This document shows positions 1 to 7,196 of a DNA stretch of 12,477 nucleotides, piece by piece; position 1 is the first letter of the stretch, and every line of letters begins with the position of its first letter. Made by a program: the position numbers and the translations under genes. The stretch lies in NCBI GenBank assembly GCA_022592435.1, contig JABYQS010000830.1, positions 1-12,477 of the forward strand. The letters are read 5' to 3'. The DNA comes from Cerioporus squamosus. Its lineage: Eukaryota > Basidiomycota > Agaricomycetes > Polyporales > Polyporaceae. A model generated the notes under the pieces. That model searched no databases and was not told where the DNA came from. It saw only the letters and a list, made by a program, of their open reading frames with translations.

Positions 1-243
1 ATGCCACTCCTCGGGTTGCCACTCACAGCTCCTTTCGAGATGTGGAAATGATCGAGCATGAGGAAGGGCGTCACATTCCTCAGCTGTGGCGAGCCGATGG
101 ACCGCCGCACGACAGCACCTGCACCCTGTCAATGCGTCCAGCCGTTAGTCAGTCGATGGGTCCGACAAGCTTGAAGGATAAGTACTCACCTCCTCGGTCT
201 CGACGGACAGAACCTTCTTGACGACAGACCTCGATGTCGACAT
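1..243 (-). CDS. Pirin-family protein, N-terminal part (cut by left edge)
   Basis: Reading the minus strand, an ATG at 243-241 opens exon 1 (243-190, 18 codons, MSTSRSVVKKVLSVETEE). A GTGAGT...ACAG intron (189-126, 64 bp) follows, then exon 2 (125-27, 33 codons), then a GTGAGT donor whose intron runs off the window. Exon 2 reads GAGAVVRRSIGSPQLRNVTP and then FLMLDHFHISKGA. This matches the start of the pirin cupin domain (GxGxxVRRSIG...PFLLLDEF), just before the metal-binding GFPDHPHRG segment, which would lie outside the window. Pirins are iron-binding bicupin proteins of nucleus or cytosol, variously linked to transcription control and quercetinase activity. Only 51 residues are visible, so metal ligands and function cannot be checked. 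Frame is intact. The calls rest on the conserved motif and on both exons joining in phase 0. Confidence 0.85.
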
Positions 244-504
244 AGCTGCTCTGTGCGAGAACTGAGATAGACAAGCACCAAGTAGAGAGAAAACCACGAT
301 TCGACGAAAGATGTTGGGGAGAAGGGCGTCGTCCTGGTGGCTTTTGTAGCACAGGCTCGGAACATGCTCGAACTTATCGCATGTCTGTTTGTTGTCCTCT
401 TACTTATACTGGTGCATCGCCAGGGGTCGCTGAAAGTGCCGATCTGTAATCTCCTTGCCAAACTGGGCCAGAACGGCGCACGCCGCGGTGCCGACGCTGC
501 GCGG

Positions 505-520
505 GACCGTGACCGTGACC
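505..520. repeat. Short tandem hexamer, GACCGT x2 plus GACC
   Basis: GACCGT GACCGT GACC is directly visible. It lies in the spacer upstream of the pirin gene. It is too short to assign a role and could be a transcription-factor half-site pair or chance. Confidence 0.6.
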
Positions 521-646
521 ATACGCGTTCTAGGTACCGTAATCCGTCTGACGAGCGCGTTTATCCCCGCAAGACTCCTTCACTCTCAGGCTCGCGAGTA
601 GCTCCCTGTAGCTCCGTTCGCGACAAAGCTAGGTATAATAAGCAAG

Positions 647-662
647 CGTACATCGTACATCG
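647..662. repeat. Short tandem heptamer, CGTACAT x2 plus CG
   Basis: CGTACAT CGTACAT CG is directly visible about 30 bp past the permease stop codon, so it probably lies in the permease 3' UTR. Function unknown. Confidence 0.6.
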
Positions 663-692
663 TTGATCGTGATACATCCCCAATACAAAGCA

Positions 693-2787
693 TTACAGCG
701 AGTCCCAGATTCTCTGCCACCTCGTCCGTGGACCCCGCATCTCCTGCTCCTTGTTGAAGCGCTCTTCCTCCTCGTCGATTTCCCGCTTGCCCGTAATAAG
801 GTCGACCTTGTCCGAAGGGATAAGGGAGGTGCGGTAGTACACCTTGTAGCCGACATAGAATATCACGAACGTCGGCAGCGCGATGTATGACGTGACGAAA
901 GTGTCCGACGTGAACGGGATGAAGGTATCGAAACCTGTGCGGCACGGTCAATTAGTCCGAGTGCGCAGATAGCATATAACAAGACATCCGTACCCTTGAA
1001 GAGCGTGATGATAGCGGTGGCGATCAAGGCGAACCAGAGCCATAAGGCTGGAATGGTGCCTTGTATGGTAGGTCGTCTCGAGACATCCCTTGCGCCTTCA
1101 GTGCTTTCATGAAGCGACTGTTCTTTCGGTCAGCCTACGGTCATGATTGAGAAGCACATTGTGAGACACTCACATGTGTGTGTAGCATATACACATCCAA
1201 GTGATCGCGCCGAACGTGGACACCAAGTTCACGAACCAGCCGAACACCTTTGCACTGCTGGACGAGACGTTGAGGAACACAAGGCCACAGAACGCCGTGC
1301 ACAGGAACAGCGACGCGTATGGGACACCCATGCGGTTGACTCGCGCAAAGACCTTCGGGCCTGACCCTGAACCGCGAGACCGTAGAGGGTACGCGTACCG
1401 ATGTAGAGATCAGAGTTGGCCGCAGAGAGGACGAAGATCAGGATGGCGGCATTGATGATATGGTTGAGAACCTTGATACCGGCGAGTGTCGTGGCTGTTT
1501 TCATAGCGTGTCAGACGACCCATCATGCCCCGGAATAGATGAGACATACCGACGACAAACGGCGAGGCCGCGGCACCTGCTTTAGACTTGTTCGCGACGA
1601 AGAGGGTCTTAATACAGGACGTCAGTCATCGTGTGACGTCAGAGTCACCACGTGCACTCACAGTATCCGTACTGGGCACGATCAAGCTGATCACGAAGAC
1701 TCCGCCGACGTAGAAGACCAAAATACGGAAGAACGTCCGGCGGATGGCGATGGGGATGTTCTTTCTCGGGGCCTGCGCCTCACCAACCGTCACACCGATG
1801 AGCTCCGTCCCAATGTAAGCAAACAACGCGTTTGTGAGAGTGCTCCAGAAGCCGAGGAAGATGGACAGATGATAGTTGTGGACCTGCGAATTGAGATACG
1901 AGCCCATAGGCCCATACGGGTGGTCCCAGTAGCGAAAGCCAAGCCGGTCATGCCTGGGGTTTCCGCCAAGATCGATAATAATGCCCATGAGCAGCAGGCC
2001 GATGAGGGTTATGACCTTGATGCTGCTGAACCAGAACTCAAGTTCACCGAAGACACGGACACCGAACAGATTGATGCCGAAGACTGAGTTGAGTCGTTAG
2101 CGGTGCTCCTGCAACCCGCACTGGGTCAACTCACTGAAGGCAATAAAGATAACTGGCAGAGTCATGAGCATGTCATCCTCCAATTGGAAAAGACGACTGA
2201 ACGCACCCATCCAAATTGCGATATGAACCTTCTGCGTCCAGTATTGGATGACGACACCGGCGGCATTGATGTTGTTGGGCGTAACGACAAGGTATCTGCA
2301 GCACCCCAGTTCAGCTAAACCGGAGAAGGCACAAGTTGACTGACACTGACTTCATCACGTAGTTCCAACCGAGCGCGAAGCCGAACGCAGGGTCGACGAA
2401 ACGAGTTGCGTAGCCAGGGAAGCCCTTCTTGTGAGGGAGGTATGCACTCATTTCACCGAGCGCGACCATGACCATGTAGCAGACGGTTCCGACGAAGCTG
2501 TAGCCCAGGAAGATACCCAGCGGACCACCGCGAACAAGTGCAGTACCCGACCAATAATAAGACCCGTTCCGATTGCACCGCCGAGCTAGTTTTCCCCCAT
2601 TGGTACGCACACTTTGGCGGCGGCATAGGCAGAGCGACTCACGCAATCATGGAATCTGGCGGGCAGACAAGTCTCTGTGCAGAGACTTCTTCTCCTCCGG
2701 GTCGACGAGGACGCCATCTGTGGTGTAGTAGGGATCCTTCTCCAGGCGGGACGATCCGCTGCTGCCAGGCTTCTCCAAGTCGGACAT
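693..2787 (-). CDS. Amino-acid permease (AA_permease/YAT family), with apparent frameshifts
   Basis: Plasma-membrane proton/amino-acid symporter of the APC superfamily, 12 membrane helices expected. Exons: 2787-2643, 2585-2351, 2295-2135, 2083-1662, 1607-1550, 1494-1174, 1117-994, 934-693; introns 51-59 bp. A hydrophilic N-terminus (residues 1-40) precedes RQISMIA and LGGAIGTGLIIG (TM1). Later family landmarks are GTALVRGGPLGIFLGYSFVG, PHKKGFPGYATRFVDPAFGF, VVTPNNINAAGVVIQYW, GTELIGVTVGEAQAPRKNIP, RRTFFRILVFYVGGVFVI, SAANSDLYIGTRTLYGLA and RVNRMGVPYASLFLC, ending RIWDSL. Five single bases appear missing: in exon 1 at about 2650, near the 2585 acceptor, at about 2551, 1357 and 1034. Restoring one base at each gives 1713 nt, 570 aa, the usual family length. 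Substrate specificity cannot be read from the sequence. Upstream lie a TATA-like motif and a GATA site. Confidence 0.93.
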
Positions 2788-2925
2788 CGTGAGCGTTTTG
2801 CAGAGCCGGGAACCAGTAGGCGTCGGTCAAGCTTCTGGTACTGGTTGCGGCCGAGGGGAGAGAGGGCTCTGAGAAGGAGTGGGCGCGGAGACGGCGGCGG
2901 GGAGCGATGGGCGAGCATGACAGAA

Positions 2926-2944
2926 CTCTTATACGCGCGATAAG
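2926..2944 (-). promoter_or_regulatory. Possible TATA-like element and GATA site upstream of the permease
   Basis: On the minus strand TATAAGAG (2933-2926) sits about 140 bases upstream of the permease ATG. Next to it GATAAG is present on the plus strand at 2939-2944. GATAAG fits the HGATAR site of fungal nitrogen regulators (AreA/Nit2/Gat1 type), which commonly control amino-acid permeases. Both motifs are short, so the link is inference. Confidence 0.35.
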
Positions 2945-3300
2945 TGAGGGCCATCCATCAAAGCAAAAAAGCGCCAAGCCTTTCCGATCCCCACCTCCGC
3001 GTCCCAGATTTGCGAATGCGTCCCCTGGCCCTGCATAGCCCTGACCTGCCAAGCTGCTCCCGACAGCCTGTCCACGATACGCACTCGCGTGCCTCCGTCC
3101 CATCGCCTTGATTTTGTTTGACCACCGCAAACCGTCCACTTGCATCTGCTCACACACCGCTGGACTCTACGGTGCACAGCTCCAAGTCTGCGGTCGGCGG
3201 CGGGACCGTTGTACCATTGACAGCTGACGCCAACGGACTTGCCAATTCCAAGGCTGCCAAATTCCGGCCGTTTGCCAACTGGCCGTGTCCAATCCGAGTC

Positions 3301-3319
3301 GGTCATACCAGGTCATACC
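3301..3319. repeat. Direct repeat GGTCATACC, two copies 1 bp apart
   Basis: GGTCATACC A GGTCATACC is directly visible between the permease and isomerase genes, about 510 bp upstream of the permease ATG and about 240 bp past the isomerase stop. The 10-bp period would place two identical sites on one helix face, but no factor can be named. Confidence 0.6.
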
Positions 3320-3561
3320 TACTCGCGCTTCTGCGTCGTATAGCACGCAGTGCGGTCACTGCGGGGTCTGCCCCATGCGGGTATACGATGAGTGGCAGGA
3401 GACGCGACCTCGAGACCATGTTTGCCGCCACCACTGTCATACGTCGTACAGCAACTCGAATATGTCCCCACAATATTCTGAATAGAACTCAGCAGGTCAG
3501 TAGAGGATTCCAGATGACCCTCCGGAGCCTGTTCGCAGATCCGATGGGGTGAGCCCCACTG

Positions 3562-4875
3562 TCACAACTTATGCTTCAACTCCTTCCTCGCGATCTTCCC
3601 GAACCGCTCTCCAGGGATGCCGCTGGCCAGACGCTCCGACTGCGCGTACCTCTCCCGCAGGTTGATTGCGTCGAGGTTAGTCTGGTCGTTTATGCCGGCC
3701 TTGATGAGCCGCTTGACGCCAAGCAGCGCCGTCGGATCCAATCCGTCCAGCTCAGCCAGGATGAGCTTGCGCACCTCCGCATGGAACGAGGGCACGGGTT
3801 GGTCTGGGAAGACTTTGCTGTGTACACCAGGCTCAGCGTAAGTACCTCGAGGGACAGGGACGACGTGGATAACAGCGAAAGACTCCTCACTTGATGAAGC
3901 CGCATTCCAGGAGTTCCTGGGCCTCCTTCTTCTTGCCCCAGATGAGCACTTCATTGGCCTTCGCAGCGCCCACTGTGCCATGGCCATGAGGAGATTATAA
4001 CGGCGACTTGAAAGAAGACCTCACTTCTGTTCCGGAAGGTTACACTCGAGCCGGCTTCGGCGATGATACCTGCGGTAATTACATGTCAGATGAGGCACTG
4101 CTCGCATAGAGGGAGGCTTCAGTACCCACCCAGGAATGTGAATGGGACCGAGAGCCATGCTGCAGGCAGGGCGTAGATGAAGTCGAAGTGGCCCAGGAAA
4201 GCTGTTCTACCTGATCAGTACACCCTGAGGGTGTTAGACGTAAAGCGGAGCACCTGCAGCGATGCCTGTGCAGGACGGCGTTCAAACGTCAGTACCCCAG
4301 AGCTGCGGCTTCTTGCAAGGTGAACCTACCCATGACGGGGCCATTCAGTGCCGCCACGAGGATCTTCGTATGCGTGTACAACTGGTGCGCCGTGAGCAGC
4401 GGCCTGCGCCCGGGCATCCGTAATGCTGGTGCTCACCGCGTTGCTAACATCCGTGTTGACAGCTGCAATCGTCGCTAAGAAGAACTCGCGAGGAGTCGTG
4501 GCTTCGACCCGATTCTTCACGCTAGTTCCCCTGTGCAACTGTTCAGAGCCTTCCAGGACGATTCGGTAGAGTTGGAACGTACGCAGAGAACCACTTTCCA
4601 TTCGCTATGCCAGGAGTCAATACAATCTCTGGCGCATGTATGATAACGACCAGGCACCTTGCCAGATAGTCACAAGGACATCGTCGCGTTTGTCGACCTC
4701 TCGGAGATAGGTCGCAAAGGCGTCATAGTCTGCGTAGACACGCAATTCAGGCGTTGCATCTACTCGTACTTGTGAGGATGACTGACCCTCTCTATTTATA
4801 GCGTTGAGTCTCTCCGGACTAGTTGAACGTAATCGTTGCGATGCCTTGCGAGACATCCAAAGTCACGGTCGACAT
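3562..4875 (-). CDS. Enoyl-CoA hydratase/isomerase family, probable peroxisomal delta3,delta2-enoyl-CoA isomerase
   Basis: Crotonase-fold enzyme expected to shift 3-enoyl-CoA double bonds to 2-trans during beta-oxidation of unsaturated fatty acids. Exons: 4875-4787, 4729-4658, 4604-4583 (22 nt), 4530-4437, 4381-4330, 4265-4254 (12 nt), 4201-4130, 4069-4025, 3972-3891, 3817-3562; introns 52-73 bp. The 264-aa product starts MSTVTLDVSQGIATITFN. It has ANGKWFSAGTSVK at about 54-66 (first oxyanion-hole segment), KILVAALNGPVMGIAA and AFLGHFDFIYALP at about 98-126, and GIIAEAGSSVTF at 138-149. Glu142 matches the catalytic Glu of Eci-type isomerases. It ends KELKHKL; HKL is a plausible PTS1 (yeast Eci1/Dci1 end HRL/HKL, from memory). 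One extra base near 4821 turns ITFN-SPERLNAI into a TAG stop. An ATG at 4856-4854, in the downstream frame, would bypass it with a different N-terminus. Hydratase activity is the main alternative. Confidence 0.9.
4254..4265 (-). other. 12-nt micro-exon of the isomerase gene
   Basis: Twelve bases, GCATCGCTGCAG on the minus strand, lie between introns 4266-4329 (GTAGG...CACAG) and 4202-4253 (GTGCT...AACAG). Together with the split bases they add G-I-A-A in GPVMG-IAA-AFLGHFDF, filling a family-conserved stretch. Both introns are phase 1, so skipping would remove exactly four residues without shifting frame. Confidence 0.78.
4583..4604 (-). other. 22-nt micro-exon of the isomerase gene
   Basis: Flanked by introns 4605-4657 (GTGCC...CATAG) and 4531-4582 (GTACG...ACAG). 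It supplies NGKWFS plus split alanine codons, giving WQANGKWFSAGTSVK. That is the conserved first oxyanion-hole segment of the crotonase fold. Without it the flanking exons do not join in frame. Confidence 0.85.
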
Positions 4876-5679
4876 GCTGTTAGGAGGTTGAGTGACCTAG
4901 GGCCCGAGATGAATGTCTTCGGCTGGATAGCAGGGGAAGCTGGGAGGTTGAATGCCGGCTCTTCGCCCCGTATCCTAGTGATGTGGTGGAAAGCACAAGA
5001 AAGACGTGGCCCTGTACACGTCTGAGAGAACGCCCAACACGAGCAGCACCGCCGCGTCTCAGTTATGTCTAAGTGCGGAGAGACCTGAAGCAAGTGTGGG
5101 GTAAGCGTATAAGTACTAGGACACGGACCGGTAACTGATTTCTCCGTACCGGGATCAGGAGATACATTTGTACTTATCAGGAGTCGACAGGTCGCAGAAC
5201 TACTACACCACAATCCTCCCTATTCCTAAATTCATGACCAACGCGTAAACACAGTCTGATCATATACGTGTACTTCCAGTAACCTGAAGGTTCCGAACTC
5301 ACTGCGGTGGGCCGGCGGCCGGCCCTCGGTCGGTGACAATTAGCGTCGACTACCTCCCGGACTGACAAGGTCGATACACTGGCGGCCTCTTGCGGTGCAC
5401 ACACATACGTGACATGGCAATGTTCCAGCACTTGACATCAATGCATCCAAGCACCTTCTGACGATGTTGCTGTTTCTTAGAGCTGGCGGAGTGTCTCAGG
5501 CGCAAGCAACAGTAAGCTGGCGGCGAGTCGAGGCAATCGGCCCGGCGCGCGGCATTGTGCAAGCCGTTTCCCAAGACGTCATACGTCCACCTCAATCGCA
5601 CGCCGTCCTGCTGCTCGTCGGACTCGTCAACGTTCGTCCTCCTCTACCACCACCACAACTGCGATCACGTACTCACAGT
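4876..5679. promoter_or_regulatory. Shared upstream region of the divergent isomerase and SDR genes
   Basis: About 800 bp between the isomerase ATG (4875, minus) and the SDR ATG (5680, plus), so it must hold both promoters. I see no convincing gene in it. It contains a GC-rich perfect inverted repeat at 5309-5325 overlapping CCTCGG at 5324-5329, and two GGAGGTTGA copies near 4882-4892 and 4941-4950. The last part, from an ATG at 5464, is open in frame with the SDR, so a longer SDR N-terminus is possible. No clear TATA box was found. Confidence 0.55.
5309..5325. repeat. GC-rich perfect inverted repeat, 8-1-8
   Basis: GGGCCGGC, a central G, then GCCGGCCC: the two 8-bp arms are exact reverse complements. 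It lies close to the middle of the divergent promoter region and overlaps a CCTCGG hexamer at 5324-5329. It may be a binding site for a dimeric regulator. Confidence 0.6.
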
Positions 5680-6926
5680 ATGGCAAGCAACATGTCTGTC
5701 AGCTACCCACTGGAGGGTAAACTTGCGCTCATCACGGGTTGCACGTACGATCTCTCTTGCTTACCACCCTAGAGCTCTTGCTGAGTGATCAACTTGGATG
5801 TCTTGCGTGGCTATCTGCAGGGGCGGGATAGGGCAGGCTACCGCACGGGCCTTCGCACGTAGTGGCTGTTCGATCGCAGTGCACCACTCGTCCGCGAAGT
5901 CCAAGGAAAAGGCAGATGCGCTCGTGGCGGAACTCGTGAACCTTGCGCCAGACGTACGGGCTGCTGCGTTTGAGGCGGATTTGTCGACATACGAGGCCGC
6001 ACGCAAGCTATGCGATGATGTTGTGCAGGTTATGGGGCACCCGGACATCCTCTTCAGTAACCACGGCGTTACGGGACCCAGGATCGGCCCTGAGGGAGAT
6101 CTGCATTCCGTCAGCGCAGAAACATTTGAAGAGATCTGGCGTACTAACACTGGAACAGGCTATGTGGTACGTCATCTTGCGAACTGTTGAAAGCCGCCGA
6201 AGTTGATGACCACTCTCCTTCATCTGTGCAGCTTGCCCAAAAGTGTATCCCGCATATGCAGGAGAAGCAGTGGGGCCGTATCATCTTCACGTCAAGGTAT
6301 CCGTTACCCTGTGCTACATCAGAGAGTCGGACACTATATTTGACCACCAAAACATGTCAGCGTCGCTGCAGGGACCGGAGGTGTAATCGGACCGCAGTAC
6401 GCGTCATCGAAGTCGGCGTTGCACGGGTTAATCCGCTGGCTCTCGCTGCGCTACTGTAAAGAGGGTATCGTGGGTATAGCTTCACTTCGGGATCGCGTGA
6501 TACGTTGACTGATCCACTCACCATAGTTAACGAATGGTGTTGCGCCGGCATTGATCGAAGGTACGCCAGATATCCGCTTTGCCCGGTGGAAGGGACGTGG
6601 TCCCGCTGGTCCTGACTATGCTATCTGTAGACACAGAGATGATGCGAAACCCATCGGACGCTATCAGAGTTGGTTCTCTCTGAGTATGCGCTTTGTGCTC
6701 GAACTCATGTTTTCCCGCGGCACTGACAGAGCAAGATACCTATCGGAAGATTGGGGAAACCCGACGAGATTGCGTCTATCGTCTTAATGCTGGCGACCAA
6801 CGGGTACATGACAAACAAGGTGAGCCTGGCTGGACACTACTCCCACGATGATGCCGCACTCACCTTGTGACTTCACGGAAGATCGTCGTTGCCGACGGGG
6901 GTTGGACAAACGGCGGCGGATTTTAA
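5680..6926 (+). CDS. Short-chain dehydrogenase/reductase (FabG-like classical SDR)
   Basis: NAD(P)-dependent oxidoreductase resembling 3-oxoacyl-ACP reductases. Exons: 5680-5744, 5821-6166, 6232-6296, 6361-6469, 6527-6560 (34 nt), 6631-6668 (38 nt), 6730-6819, 6882-6926; 792 nt, 263 aa, frame intact. Visible motifs: TGCTGGIG at 19-26 (TGxxxGIG cofactor site), SNHG in place of NNAG, Asn131 in IWRTN, Ser159 in FTSSVAAG, and Tyr172/Lys176 in YASSK. These form the SDR catalytic tetrad. They are followed by NGVAPALIEDTEMM, KIPIGRLGKPDEIA and a C-terminal IVVADGGWTNGGGF. The length is typical of the family. The fourth intron is best read with donor GTGGGT at 6470 (phase 0), because the nearby GTATAG at 6474 breaks the frame. 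An upstream in-frame ATG at 5464 would add 72 residues without SDR similarity. The substrate is unknown. It is divergent from the isomerase, which hints at lipid metabolism, but there is no PTS1. Confidence 0.94.
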
Positions 6927-7196
6927 GTCTCAGGAGCGAGTCAACGCGGAGAGCCGAGATGTATGATGGTCGCTGTGAGGTCAGAATCTGATTATGGGAG
7001 ATACGGGGATATCATAAGCAGTACTCGATACAGTAGTGGATGTAGCATGCATGCAGTTGGTATATGAAACGATTGTACAGTACCTATGCGGCAGAGAATG
7101 GATCCCGTGAAGAAGTAGCAAGAGATGACGAAAGCGTAACAGAGAGCGACGAGGAGCATTCGTGCACTGGAGACTGTGGAACAGGAGGGATAGCGA
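6927..7196. other. Convergent intergenic region (3' ends of the SDR and CM1 genes)
   Basis: About 270 bp between two converging stop codons, expected to hold both 3' UTRs and polyadenylation sites. No canonical AATAAA is visible. A perfect 10-bp palindrome GCATGCATGC lies at 7045-7054. No gene is supported here. Confidence 0.6.

Larger units (their letters stand above)
244..692. other. Intergenic: pirin upstream region and permease 3' flank
   Basis: About 450 bp with no gene I can support. On the minus strand the bases just upstream of the pirin ATG are pyrimidine-rich (about 250-300), as is common near fungal transcription starts. The right side must carry the permease 3' UTR. It holds two small tandem repeats, at 505-520 and 647-662. 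The 109-codon plus-strand reading frame here has no recognisable domain. Confidence 0.6.
2788..3561. other. Intergenic: permease upstream region and isomerase 3' flank
   Basis: About 770 bp. It must contain the permease promoter and 5' UTR (near 2787) and the 3' UTR of the isomerase (near 3561). Overlapping reading frames of up to about 170 codons occur on both strands, but none shows a recognisable domain and they are mutually antisense. A 9-bp direct repeat lies at 3301-3319. Confidence 0.6.

Noticed and set aside
337..666. Plus-strand 109-codon frame with a hydrophobic stretch near its start
   Set aside because: No family similarity, overlaps the pirin upstream region and permease 3' flank, and the second half is low-complexity and Arg-rich. 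Likely chance.
1539..2087. Plus-strand 182-codon frame
   Set aside because: Exact antisense of the permease exons with strong family motifs; its composition is that of a shadow frame.
693..2787. Calling the permease a pseudogene
   Set aside because: All five breaks are single missing bases, splice sites and motifs are intact, and a second gene shows the same one-sided pattern. Sequence error is the simpler reading.
2639..3157. Minus-strand 172-codon frame covering the permease 5' end
   Set aside because: The permease N-terminus lies in a different frame from the ATG at 2787; this frame has no domain.
3118..3552. Plus-strand 144-codon frame between the permease and isomerase genes
   Set aside because: No recognisable motif and antisense to another equally long minus-strand frame; no splice-linked continuation seen.
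7045..7054. GCATGCATGC palindrome between convergent genes
   Set aside because: Perfect but short and of a dinucleotide-like composition; no evidence that it is a terminator or binding site.
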